The notes beneath the pieces were generated by a model. That model was not told where the DNA came from and ran no database searches. It saw only the letters and a program-made list of their open reading frames with translations. This document shows positions 16,580 through 24,506 of a DNA stretch of 64,000 nucleotides, in pieces. The position numbers and the translations under genes are program-made. The DNA is from Ktedonobacter sp. SOSP1-85 (GTDB lineage Bacteria; Chloroflexota; Ktedonobacteria; Ktedonobacterales; Ktedonobacteraceae), in assembly GCF_016587415.1 (NCBI RefSeq), contig NZ_BNJI01000001.1, forward strand, positions 6,549,501 to 6,613,500, written 5' to 3'. Each line of letters begins with the position of its first letter. Within the stretch, counting starts at the first letter, position 1.

Positions 16580-16804
16580 ATGATAACGGAAACAATTCGC
16601 GAAAAGCAAGCAAGCAGAGAGAACACAGCCAGGAAAATGCAGCATTTGCAGATCGTGAATGCTGCGTTCACCCAGAGGACCTCCGCTCCGCCGGAGTATC
16701 CAGGGGCGGGAAAATGTGCCGATTGTAGCTGTCCCAGTTTTTATGGCAGTGGTTACACATGTTCGAGAAGTGGCTGCAAACATCACTATGATCGCCATTG
16801 GTAG
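16580..16804 (+). CDS. Small Cys/His-rich protein (putative zinc-binding)
   Basis: 74 residues from the ATG at 16580 (AGGAG 10 nt upstream). After a helical N-terminus comes GAGKCADCSCPSF, about ten residues, then CSRSGCKHHYDRH. The CxxCxC...CxxxxCxHHxxxH arrangement would suit one zinc site. Such small proteins can be protein- or nucleic-acid-binding modules. It lies among other small genes at 15.5-17.7 kb. No family assignment. Confidence 0.55.
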   Translation: MITETIREKQASRENTARKMQHLQIVNAAFTQRTSAPPEYPGAGKCADCSCPSFYGSGYTCSRSGCKHHYDRHW

Positions 16805-16888
16805 GGTTTGTCAATTTGTTGACAGGAACTTGTGGTGACATTGACATCCCTTGTCGGGTAATCTTGAGCCAGAAAAGAGGACATCGTC

Positions 16889-17134
16889 ATGGATGAAGAA
16901 TTACTGGAAGGTGCGTTTAAGTTCGGACGCTTTGTCGTTGGCGGGCTCTTGCGCATTGTTGGCAATGGCGTGAGCAATGGATCTGAGCATCTCGCTGATT
17001 TGGCAGCGAATACGATGGATACCTTTGAGATTCCCGGCAGCGGGTTGGTCAGAGATCATGCGCACGGACCCTTAAATGTGGTCGGTATGGGCCTCGATAA
17101 ATTAGGCGAATTTATTATGGAAGAGCATGAGTAG
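16889..17134 (+). CDS. 81-residue amphipathic, glycine-rich protein
   Basis: Starts at the ATG at 16889 with GAGG upstream. The N-terminal half, FKFGRFVVGGLLRIVGNGVS, is a hydrophobic amphipathic stretch with repeated glycines. The C-terminal half contains GLVRDHAHGPLNVVGMGLDK and an acidic tail. Composition is similar to the 60-residue protein at 16043, suggesting related roles at a membrane or in a self-assembling structure. A perfect 20-bp hairpin starts 5 nt after the stop. Function unknown. Confidence 0.6.
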   Translation: MDEELLEGAFKFGRFVVGGLLRIVGNGVSNGSEHLADLAANTMDTFEIPGSGLVRDHAHGPLNVVGMGLDKLGEFIMEEHE

Positions 17135-17138
17135 AAGC

Positions 17139-17182
17139 GACCTCGGTGCAGGTTGGCTGTGCAGCCAACCTGCACCGAGGTC
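17139..17182. terminator. Perfect 20-bp hairpin
   Basis: GACCTCGGTGCAGGTTGGCT, loop GTGC, exact complement; it starts 5 nt after the stop of the preceding gene. No T-run. Confidence 0.65.
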
Positions 17183-17251
17183 ACAAAACAGGGGCGGAGC
17201 TTTTGCCACGCGACAAAAATTTAGGGTGATTGAGAACGGCAGGGAGAAATT

Positions 17252-17749
17252 ATGGCTGATAAGGATTACGATACTATTCTACGTACTGCTGCTGCGGCTG
17301 CATCTGCGGCGGGACCGTTGGCTATCTCTCCGATCCCTGGTGCAGACACATTGGTAATTGCTGGTGTGTGGTCAACCATGATGATAGCCGTTGCTCGGAA
17401 AGCAGGCCAGGGTGTATTCAATGGAGAAGTATCCAAAAAGGTTGCCTTGAGCGTTATCGCCGGGGCGGGAGCTTATTGGACAGGCTCTAAGCTTTTTACC
17501 TGGATCTTGGCGAAAATTCCTGTCGTTGGCTGGGTGACTGGCAGTGGTATCAATGCGGGACTTAATGGGATTTTTACCCTCTGGATGGGATATGCTCTGA
17601 TTGATCTTTTTGAAGGGCCGAATCTCAAGATTGAAGACATGGCAACGATTATTAAGCAGCTCACGGATGCAATGAAGCCACACGTAGGCTCTAGCAAGGT
17701 GAAACGAGTTGTGGGTTTCTTTCAGCGCATAGGAGAGAGTTTTCTATAA
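17252..17749 (+). CDS. DUF697-like hydrophobic protein
   Basis: 165 residues from the ATG at 17252 (GGGAG 7 nt upstream). The first part, SAAGPLAISPIPGADTLVIA, recalls the PIPxAD hallmark of DUF697-type membrane proteins, and several hydrophobic segments follow (VIAGAGAYWTG, WILAKIPVVGWVTG, GIFTLWMGYALIDLF). It ends with an amphipathic helical tail. DUF697 domains are often attached to dynamin-like or Era-type GTPases, none of which is nearby. It closes the small-gene cluster and is its only clearly membrane-inserted member. Confidence 0.6.
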   Translation: MADKDYDTILRTAAAAASAAGPLAISPIPGADTLVIAGVWSTMMIAVARKAGQGVFNGEVSKKVALSVIAGAGAYWTGSKLFTWILAKIPVVGWVTGSGINAGLNGIFTLWMGYALIDLFEGPNLKIEDMATIIKQLTDAMKPHVGSSKVKRVVGFFQRIGESFL

Positions 17750-17795
17750 AACCGTACCAACGTAAAATTTGGCCAAATAGGGGTCATTACATTTT

Positions 17796-17985
17796 GTAAA
17801 TGTGATTACTTGATGGCGTAGTTTTTTTGATAATTCTATGACGTATATCATAAACAGCTCTCTTCCATGAAGAGAGCTTAGATCAGCCGGCAAAGCTCTC
17901 TCCATCACTAAGGGAAGAAAAAGGCAATGCTGGTATTATGCCAGATAATTATCAAATTTTGCCGCCATCAAGTAATCACATTTAC
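17796..17985. repeat. 190-bp MITE with perfect 23-bp termini
   Basis: Begins GTAAATGTGATTACTTGATG and ends with its inverted copy; subterminal TGATAATT and CAGATAATTATC blocks match the 2503-2689 repeat. Its right end lies 24 bp before the TPR remnant, so it may have broken that gene. Confidence 0.7.
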
Positions 17986-18008
17986 AATATGCACTCTGGC
18001 AACCACAT

Positions 18009-18491
18009 GTGTTGTTCTGGTTAGATGAGGCAGTCCTGGCTGAGCAGCAGGAGGAGGCTGCTCATCTGATGAGCCTGGTTGCGGTGGATGCTTCTACGCA
18101 GGGCAAGTATGCCGAGGCGGAGCCCCTCTACCAGCGAGCATTGCGGATCTGGGAACAGAGCCTGGGTCCCGACCATCCTGATGTGGCACATCCTCTCAAT
18201 AACCTGGCGATCCTGTATCAAGAGCAGGGCAAGTATGCCGAGGCGGAGCCCCTCTTCCAGCGAGCATTGCGGATCAGGGAACAGAGCCTGGGTCCCGACC
18301 ATCCTGATGTGGCATATCCCCTCAATGGATTGGCGATCCTGTATCGAGAGCAGGGCAAGTATGCCAAGGCGGAGCCCCTCTACCAGCGAGCGTTGCGGAT
18401 CAGGGAACAGAGCCTGGGTCCCGACCATCAGCTCACCCAAGAAACACGGAACAATTATGCCAACCTCCTACGAGCTATGGGATCGAGGTGA
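18009..18491 (+). pseudogene. C-terminal remnant of a TPR (kinesin-light-chain-type) protein
   Basis: Three nearly identical 42-residue TPR units (QGKYAEAEPLYQRALRI, EQSLGPDHPDVA, LNNLAILY) end in a family-typical tail, NNYANLLRAMG. In Ktedonobacteria such arrays normally follow an NB-ARC or TIR-type N-terminal region of several hundred residues, missing here because the sequence just upstream is the MITE at 17796-17985. The 126-bp DNA repeat makes the region recombination-prone. It could yield a short TPR protein, but I see no promoter or good ribosome-binding site. Confidence 0.6.
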
Positions 18492-18554
18492 ATACCCTGA
18501 GATCGGTTCCCAAATTGGCCGTTTAGGGAATAGAATTGATCTTGTTAACAAGGC

Positions 18555-18604
18555 CCTTCGCTACGGAAGCCACTATTTATGAATAGTGGCTTCCGTAGCG
18601 AAGG
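18555..18604. terminator. Perfect 23-bp hairpin after the TPR remnant
   Basis: CCTTCGCTACGGAAGCCACT... and its complement around TATG, 64 nt after the stop. It is followed directly by structured repeat copy 3 (18612-18745). Confidence 0.65.
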
Positions 18605-18611
18605 ACTATCT

Positions 18612-18745
18612 ATACAGGGTTTCAGGCCACTTGCGGCCTGTGCTCATGTAGAATGAGACTCCCTCCTAAACTGGCGCTCAGGCAGAGAGGAAGAATCCCA
18701 CTCTACATGAGCAAAAAACACTTTGGCCAGAGATCCTGCTAAGAC
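18612..18745. repeat. Structured hairpin repeat, copy 3
   Basis: GGGTTTCAGGCCAC start, inner arms GCTCATGTAGAATGAGA and the near-complement TCTACATGAGC (about 18640-18712), outer arm CTTTGGCCAGAGATCCTGC. Same architecture as 8660-8780 and 10035-10140. Confidence 0.45.
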
Positions 18746-18805
18746 GTCACACATTGGTATGAAGTGCTAGACAAGCAAGCTCAAAGCGAGTATACTCAAC
18801 CTTAG

Positions 18806-18942
18806 AAAAACTCACGGCATAATAGTAGTTATGTGGTGAGTTTGAAGAAAGTGGTCACGGGCCTTATCTTCATAGTGAGCGTGAGGGTGGCCCGATCGTT
18901 ATCACCTACTCACACAATCAGCGCCAAAAACTCACGGCATAA
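18806..18942. repeat. Two direct repeats of AAAAACTCACGGCATAA
   Basis: The 17-bp unit occurs at 18806-18822 and 18926-18942, exactly 120 bp apart, in a stretch without genes. It could mark ends of a lost insertion element or protein-binding sites upstream of the gene at 19188. Confidence 0.45.
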
Positions 18943-19187
18943 CTTTTTTGCGAGAGAGACCCTGGCTGAGACGTGGTAATGAGGTCATCCTTTTCTTGAC
19001 GGAAACGGTCACCAGGAACAGCGCAGCCATTAGCAAGAGCAAGAAGCCACACGAGCATCTCGCTGCTAGTCATCGCTTGAAGCAGAAGCACTCCAAAATC
19101 TCCTGCAAAGCAGGTGAGCGTTCGCCAGAGAGAATGTTAGGGAGATAAGCTCGTGATTCCTTTTTTGAAAAGCGAGGGAACCATCAT

Positions 19188-19622
19188 ATGAGCACACCAA
19201 GAGCACACTACTGGTTGCTGGTGGGCTTGGTCAGTGACGGGGCTAAAGCCGCCATTGAGGAACGTGGTGGGATTGTCCGCCAGGTGAACGAGAAGCCCCG
19301 ACTGTTGATCGTCGGACTCGCCTATGACCTAGCGGGAAAATGGGTCTGGAATGAGAGGGAGCGCCAACTGTGCACAAGCATCGAATTTTGGAACTCGTGG
19401 GAGCTCAAAGAAACCAGTACTGGTCTTCACCTCCGATACGGCAACACGAACGCACTCATGGCTAATTTAGATTGTAGCGCGGAGGAGAACTACATCCTTC
19501 TCCCAGATGAGGACTACGATACAACTACGAACACGGTGAAAAAAGCTGAGCAGAAGACAATGCAGGATGATGGGTTCTTCACCATCGGAGAATTTCCCTT
19601 TGTGGGAGACGAGCAAAAGTGA
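19188..19622 (+). CDS. Hypothetical protein (144 residues)
   Basis: Begins MSTPRAHYWLLVGLVSDGAK. Apparent alternating strands and helices (LLIVGLAYDLAGKWVW, SIEFWNSWELKET) end in a polar, acidic tail. No membrane segment and no recognised domain. It lies upstream of the tyrosine recombinase on the same strand (94-nt gap), so it may belong to a small integrated element, but the link is only positional. Confidence 0.55.
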   Translation: MSTPRAHYWLLVGLVSDGAKAAIEERGGIVRQVNEKPRLLIVGLAYDLAGKWVWNERERQLCTSIEFWNSWELKETSTGLHLRYGNTNALMANLDCSAEENYILLPDEDYDTTTNTVKKAEQKTMQDDGFFTIGEFPFVGDEQK

Positions 19623-19715
19623 TACTCGTGTCACCCACGCCGCGGTCTCTTGTGACCACATCAGTTGTGTCTAAGCTCACACAGCAGCAGCCTCCGCAAT
19701 GAAAGGAAACCAGGA

Positions 19716-20690
19716 ATGGCAGAGAACTTATCCGTAATTCGCCCTTTTCCCGGCCAGGATGCTCACCACTGGATCACCGCCTACCAGCAGGAGGTGCTGG
19801 CCAGTCGCGATCCCTCGACGATCGATGCCTACACCCGCATTCTGCGCAAGTACGTGGCCTGGCTTGCCCAACGTCCAGGCAACTATGCGCAGTTCCACCC
19901 GCAGGAGATCACCCGGACCTCCATTGAGTTTTTTCTAGCCACGCTGTCCAGCTCCAGCGCGAAAAAGCAGGCCAAAGCGGCCCTCTCTGGCTTCTGCACC
20001 TGGTTACAAGAAGAGAAGCAGTTGCTTGACCGCAATCCCACGCGCCATATCGCCATTCCTGTGCAGGCGCTGCTTGCGCCACGCGAGTTATCCGACGATC
20101 AGCGCTATGTCCTGGCCAATCTCATCGAGCGCGAGGCCGATCTGCGAGGACGGGCCGTCTTCGCATTAGGGTACTGGTCAGGCTGCCGGGTCAGTGATGT
20201 GTCCTGGCTTCTGCTCAACCAGGTGCATGTGACCGGGAAGGCAGGGGTCATCACAGTTGGGCATAAAGGCGGTAAGATACGTACTATCGATTTGACCAAC
20301 GGTGCTCGTCGCCCCCTCCATGAATACCTGGAGCAGGGGATGCGTAAAGCGAGTGCCTATGTCTTTACCAGCCAGCGTGCGAAGAAACGCCTTGGAACTG
20401 GAGAGGTTGACGGCTGGCGCTGGAGCGAGGACGGCATCCATCAGTGGTGGCAGCAACTCAAATCCTTGGCACGCGCGGCCGAGTACGAACTCATCGCCGA
20501 TGTCACCTTTCATGATTTGCGCTATGACTTTGCCCATCGCGCCCGTGCGGCCGGGTGGTCGCTCGAAGAGATAACCTACTACCTGGGCCACGTGACAAAA
20601 AGCGGGACCCCTGCCATCGCGACCACTATTCGTTATGTCCAGGTGAGCCGCGACCAGGTGAAGAAGAAGCTCAAAGATATCAAAGGATAG
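19716..20690 (+). CDS. Tyrosine recombinase (phage integrase family)
   Basis: 324 residues from the ATG at 19716 (GAAAGGAAACC upstream). The N-terminal SAM-like core-binding region (about 15-100) contains DAYTRILRKYVAWLAQ. The catalytic domain shows Arg in GYWSGCRVSDVSWLL, Lys in GHKGGKIRTI, then FHDLRYDFAHRA, where the second His/Arg box is HDLRY instead of HxLRH. After GHVTKSG it ends with the nucleophile region IRYVQVS. Size and layout fit XerC/D-type or integron-like recombinases that move small elements. No attachment site was identified. The small gene at 20728 follows. Confidence 0.85.
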   Translation: MAENLSVIRPFPGQDAHHWITAYQQEVLASRDPSTIDAYTRILRKYVAWLAQRPGNYAQFHPQEITRTSIEFFLATLSSSSAKKQAKAALSGFCTWLQEEKQLLDRNPTRHIAIPVQALLAPRELSDDQRYVLANLIEREADLRGRAVFALGYWSGCRVSDVSWLLLNQVHVTGKAGVITVGHKGGKIRTIDLTNGARRPLHEYLEQGMRKASAYVFTSQRAKKRLGTGEVDGWRWSEDGIHQWWQQLKSLARAAEYELIADVTFHDLRYDFAHRARAAGWSLEEITYYLGHVTKSGTPAIATTIRYVQVSRDQVKKKLKDIKG

Positions 20691-20727
20691 CGCACGAAGG
20701 AGCATATGATATAAGAAGGCGAGAAAC

Positions 20728-20973
20728 ATGGGGAAGAGACCACATATGAAGCCAACCTATGAGGTGCGCCTGTTTGGATCCACTACTGATGAGCAATCCT
20801 TTGCCACGATCCCCATGGTCGCAACGATGCCACTGGGCGCTCTGGCGTTCGCTTTGGTTGCAATTGGGCAGACACAGGCAGACCGCGCAGAAGTGGGCCT
20901 GGATAACGAGCGCTGGGTGTACTACAACGTGCGCGTTGAGGGGACCACACTCCACTATGATCGCGAGATCTAG
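20728..20973 (+). CDS. Hypothetical protein (81 residues)
   Basis: Starts at the ATG at 20728, 37 nt after the recombinase stop and probably cotranscribed. The sequence (VRLFGSTTDEQSFATIPMVA, a short hydrophobic Ala/Leu stretch GALAFALVAIG, then ERWVYYNVRVEGT) suggests a small alpha/beta protein. An alternative start at 20746 would remove six residues. No family recognised. Confidence 0.5.
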   Translation: MGKRPHMKPTYEVRLFGSTTDEQSFATIPMVATMPLGALAFALVAIGQTQADRAEVGLDNERWVYYNVRVEGTTLHYDREI

Positions 20974-21382
20974 TAACCTGGTGGCATGGTGAAAACTTAG
21001 CCATATATTGGCAGTTCGGGCCAATTCATACTTCACAAGCGTATCGGCATATTATGATTCACAGACCATTTTGAGTCGTGGCTGTTGTACAAAAGCAGTC
21101 CTGGCCTGGTCCGAACGCACATGAGATAAAACGATTCTCAAGATCAGTATGCACGTCCTGATGCACCCGTTTGCCTCTTCGGTGGACAGTTCTGCTGCCA
21201 CAATATGGCTCACAGAGCCATTCGAGTCGATATGGGATTACGGCCCTATCGAACCGGATCTGTCATTGCCGATGAGAAAAGAAAGCTGGACCATATGATA
21301 GTCCTCTTTTCTTGCCAGAAAGGGTGCTGTAGGAGAGAATACGTCAGGGAAATTTGTTGAGAATAGGAATACCAAACATTCT
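20974..21382. other. Intergenic region without visible features
   Basis: About 400 bp between two genes on the same strand. I found no gene, no strong hairpin and no clear promoter. Confidence 0.4.
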
Positions 21383-22345
21383 ATGAAGCCATCCCCCGTT
21401 CCCTTCCAGACCCTGCTTGCCAGGCTGGCAGATCCGGACAGCCTGGTGCGCCGGCAAACAATCATCAGCATCATGCGTCGCCGCAACGAGCGAGGGCAAG
21501 CCTTTGCCTCCTTGCTTGCACTGCTCAACGATCCTGAGTATCAGGTGTGCAAAGCCGCCATCCAGGCTTTGAGCGATCTGGGTGATTCGCGAGCGATTCC
21601 CGCGCTGATACCGCTGCTGACCCACCATGTTTCCCGTCTCCGCTTGCGCGCGCTCTACGCGCTGGCGCGGTTGGATCGCAAGCAAGCTCTTCCTCACCTG
21701 ATCACCGCCCTCCACGACCAGACCCGATCCGTCCGTGAGGAAGTCGCCAGAATCCTGGGGAGAGTGGGTGATGCCCGCGCTATCAATCCCCTGATCGCCG
21801 CACTAGATGATGCGGATTGGCATGTTCGTGCAGCGGTGGCCAATACCCTGGGTAGGTTGGGTGATGTCCACGCCGTTGATGCCTTGATTACCGTGCTCGG
21901 CGATGAGAAAGAATCGGTCCGTTTAGAGGTAGTAAGAGCCCTGGGGGCGTTGAAAGATGCTCGCGCGGTTGGTCCTCTCATCGCCGCACTAGATGATGCG
22001 GATTGGCATGTTCGTAAGGTGGCGGCCACGGCACTGGGTAGGTTAGACGATGTCCGAGCCGTTGATCCCCTGATCACCGAACTGGGCGATGTGGTGATGG
22101 CGGTCCGTGTGGAGGCAGCCATATCCCTGAGTATGTTGGGCGATGCTCGGGCTATTGATCCTCTGATTGCCTTGCTCGGCGATGCGGAGAAGTGGATTCG
22201 TAAGACGGCAGTGATAGCACTGGGCATCTTGGGCGACCCCCGTGCTGTCGATCCTCTGATCGCCGTGCTAGACGATGCTGATGCTGACATCCGTGCGGTG
22301 GTCGCGAGAGCTCTGAGTATGTTGGGCGATGCTCGCACGGTATGA
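21383..22345 (+). CDS. HEAT-repeat (PBS lyase-like) protein
   Basis: 320 residues made of about nine 31-residue HEAT units with the pattern DARAVDPLIAALDDADWHVR..AATALGRLGD. The DNA units are highly similar, so the array probably grew by duplication. HEAT proteins of this size act as protein-binding scaffolds; some, such as phycobilin lyase relatives, bind chromophore proteins, but no such pathway is seen here. The stop codon lies within a long inverted repeat (22341-22397). The last repeat appears cut short (GDARTV at the end), so the 3' end may have been altered when the hairpin was acquired. Confidence 0.75.
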   Translation: MKPSPVPFQTLLARLADPDSLVRRQTIISIMRRRNERGQAFASLLALLNDPEYQVCKAAIQALSDLGDSRAIPALIPLLTHHVSRLRLRALYALARLDRKQALPHLITALHDQTRSVREEVARILGRVGDARAINPLIAALDDADWHVRAAVANTLGRLGDVHAVDALITVLGDEKESVRLEVVRALGALKDARAVGPLIAALDDADWHVRKVAATALGRLDDVRAVDPLITELGDVVMAVRVEAAISLSMLGDARAIDPLIALLGDAEKWIRKTAVIALGILGDPRAVDPLIAVLDDADADIRAVVARALSMLGDARTV

Positions 22346-22397
22346 ATGGACCGGAATACAACACGAGGGTTTCGCGTTGCATTCCGGTCCATTCATA
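22341..22397. terminator. Long hairpin overlapping the HEAT gene stop codon
   Basis: TATGAATGGACCGGAAT pairs perfectly with the sequence ending at 22397, and the inner CAACACGA/TCGCGTTG extends the stem. The TGA stop of the HEAT gene is inside the left arm. Confidence 0.65.
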
Positions 22398-23000
22398 CGG
22401 AAAGCGGCCATATGTGGCGTTTTCCTGAAAGCGCTTGCGAGCTGCGCGAGAGACCAGCCAGGCTCAAATCCATGAACCATTTGATGGCCTGTGCAGCTGG
22501 TAAGAGGGCATGCATCGAAGGTGCACCACCCCGGATGAAAGTCATCTATTCTGAGACTTCCAGAAGAAATGCCCTGGAAAGTGGCTCATGGCCAGGTTTG
22601 GTGAATCATGAGGTTATCGGAAGAAAAGCCTCTGCTCTCTGCAGCGTAAACTAATGAGTTTTAGTCTCTTTTATTGAAGGGCTTTCACCAAAGTTGGCCA
22701 TGAGCCGGAAAGTGAGCAGATTTTTTCCTCTGGGTGGGCAATTTGCCCCCAATCTTGAGCAGCACAACCATGCAATGCCAGAGACCCCGCCTCAGGAGCG
22801 GATCATAGTTCCTGATGGTTGTAAATTCACTTTGAAACATTCAGATCAATCTGGCCTTTCGCTCGCATTTCCACAACCATCTCATTGCTCAGTATCTCTA
22901 TCGTTGTAAAAACAATCAGTTTCATACTGGGATTTAATGGTAAATTGGGTCAAACTTCGATACCAGGCGACACCAACTTAGAAAGAGGATCTATAACCTC
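22346..23000. other. Gene-poor interval with a spaced inverted repeat
   Basis: No supported gene. GTGGCTCATGGCCAGGTTTGGTG (about 22578-22600) is repeated inverted, with small differences, at about 22687-22712. The arms may fold into a long hairpin or mark a MITE. Confidence 0.4.
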
Positions 23001-23031
23001 TTGACTTAGAGCACTCTAAGTATTTTATACT
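23001..23031 (+). promoter_or_regulatory. MerR-type promoter with 19-bp spacer and internal dyad
   Basis: TTGACT (23001-23006) and TATACT (23026-23031) are 19 bp apart, the hallmark of MerR-activated promoters. The perfect dyad CTTAGAGCACTCTAAG (23005-23020) lies between them. The expected start is at or next to the A of the ATG at 23038, implying a leaderless mRNA. Confidence 0.85.
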
Positions 23032-23037
23032 AGAGCC

Positions 23038-23499
23038 ATGTCACGTGATATTACTACTGCAACAGAACCAGAAGCAACTTTAACCATTCAGCAAATGGCC
23101 GCCCGAAGCGGCATGAGCGAATATACGCTGCGCTACTATGAGAAGATCGGGCTCATCCAACCGATTCCACGCAATGAGAGCAGCGGTCATCGACGCTATA
23201 GTGCGGAGACAGTACAGGTCGTGGAGACACTTGCCTGTCTGCGTGCCAGTGGCCTTTCCCTCGACGATATGCGGCGGTATCTACGGTTACGAGAATATGG
23301 TCGTGAAGCGGCCGCAGAGCAAAAAGCGCTGTTCCAGACACACGCCGAAAAAGTGGCGGAAGAGATCCGCCAACTTGAAATACGGCAACGTTTTCTGGAT
23401 GGTAAGGTGGCATACTGGGATGCACAGATGAAAGGCGATACGGAATTGTCAGCGCAGATCGCTGCTCGCAATCGGGAAATCGCCAAAGAGTTGAAGTAA
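23038..23499 (+). CDS. MerR-family transcriptional regulator
   Basis: 153 residues. The HTH begins LTIQQMAARSGMSEYTLRYY, followed by the family signature EKIGLIQPIPR and HRRYS. A long coiled-coil helix (EQKALFQTHAEKVAEEIRQL) and a short C-terminal tail without metal-binding cysteines follow, so it probably senses an organic ligand, or acts constitutively on its own promoter. It lies 20 nt upstream of an SDR gene and behind an archetypal MerR promoter. The pair forms an autoregulated unit in which the regulator adjusts SDR expression. Confidence 0.9.
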   Translation: MSRDITTATEPEATLTIQQMAARSGMSEYTLRYYEKIGLIQPIPRNESSGHRRYSAETVQVVETLACLRASGLSLDDMRRYLRLREYGREAAAEQKALFQTHAEKVAEEIRQLEIRQRFLDGKVAYWDAQMKGDTELSAQIAARNREIAKELK

Positions 23500-23519
23500 C
23501 ACATTGCAAAGAAGGTTTT

Positions 23520-24338
23520 ATGACGAAAACATGGTTTATTACTGGGACCTCGAAGGGGTTCGGACGTATCTGGGCCGAGGCGGCACTCGAACGCGGCGAT
23601 ATGGTCGCGGCAACCGCGCGTAACGTGGAGGGACTGCAAGATCTCAACGAAAAATATGGCAAGAACGTTCTGACGCTGGCTCTGGATGTGACCGAGAAAG
23701 CTGCCGTGGAGAGGACGGTAAAACGGGCACACGATCACTTTGGTCGTCTCGATGTCATTATCAATAATGCGGGCTATGGTCTGTTTGGCGCAGTAGAAGA
23801 GATCAGCGAGCAGGAGGCGCGTGACCAGTTAGAGACGAACCTGTTTGGCACATTGTGGGTGACGCAGGCGGCGCTCCCGTACTTGCGCGAGCAGGGCAGC
23901 GGACACATCATCCAGGTTTCCAGTATTGGTGGAGTCAATGCCTTCGCCAATATCGGCATGTACCACGCGAGCAAATGGGGGCTTGAAGGGTTTAGCCAGG
24001 CGCTCAACCAGGAAGTGCAGCCGCTGGGTATCAAGGTGACTCTGATCGAGCCAATTGGCTATGCCACGGACTGGGCTGGCCCTTCCGCCAAGTTTGCCCG
24101 AGAACTGCAGGCCTATGAACATGTACGGGAAGCCAATCGTGCTCGCAGAGGGACATCCCTTCGCGGCAATCCAGAGGCCACCGGGCAGGTCGTGCTGAAA
24201 CTGGTCGATATGGAGCAGCCTCCACTACGGATCTTCTTCGGGAGGGGCGCACATGACATGGTCCATGCTGAGTATGAGAAGCGCCTGACTGAGTGGGATA
24301 CGTTTAAAGATCTCAGCGAAGAAGCTCATGGCGAATAA
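23520..24338 (+). CDS. Short-chain dehydrogenase/reductase (SDR)
   Basis: 272 residues, classical SDR. Cofactor motif TGTSKGFG (about residues 8-15), NNAG at about 82-85, catalytic Ser in IIQVSSIGG, and YHASK as the Tyr-Lys pair (about 147-151). The arginine after the first strand (ATARN) favours NADPH. It is related to oxidoreductases that act on aldehydes or small ketones; the substrate is unknown. Cotranscribed with the MerR gene upstream. A perfect hairpin at 24433-24480 follows at 95 nt. Confidence 0.9.
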   Translation: MTKTWFITGTSKGFGRIWAEAALERGDMVAATARNVEGLQDLNEKYGKNVLTLALDVTEKAAVERTVKRAHDHFGRLDVIINNAGYGLFGAVEEISEQEARDQLETNLFGTLWVTQAALPYLREQGSGHIIQVSSIGGVNAFANIGMYHASKWGLEGFSQALNQEVQPLGIKVTLIEPIGYATDWAGPSAKFARELQAYEHVREANRARRGTSLRGNPEATGQVVLKLVDMEQPPLRIFFGRGAHDMVHAEYEKRLTEWDTFKDLSEEAHGE

Positions 24339-24432
24339 GGGCGGTTCGACGCGTCAAGTCAGCAAAAGACTGTTTCGCTGACGCGCGCTCTCACTGTAAA
24401 TCCCAGCATGAAACTGGTTGCTTTTACAAGGA

Positions 24433-24480
24433 GTATCCTGATGGGCAAGCTACCTCCGAATAGCTTGCCCATCAGGATAC
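24433..24480. terminator. Perfect 20-bp hairpin after the SDR gene
   Basis: GTATCCTGATGGGCAAGCTA and its exact complement around CCTCCGAA. No T-run on either strand. It lies 22 bp from the left target duplication of the ISL3 element. Confidence 0.65.
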
Positions 24481-24506
24481 TTGTCAGAAAGACCATAACT
24501 TGATTC

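Noticed and set aside
21694..22392. 232-codon frame opposite the HEAT gene
   Set aside because: Mirror of a repeat gene; Ser/Thr/Arg-rich with no domain.
22346..22909. Two small plus-strand frames after the HEAT gene
   Set aside because: The first starts inside the hairpin, and neither has a ribosome-binding site or recognisable features.
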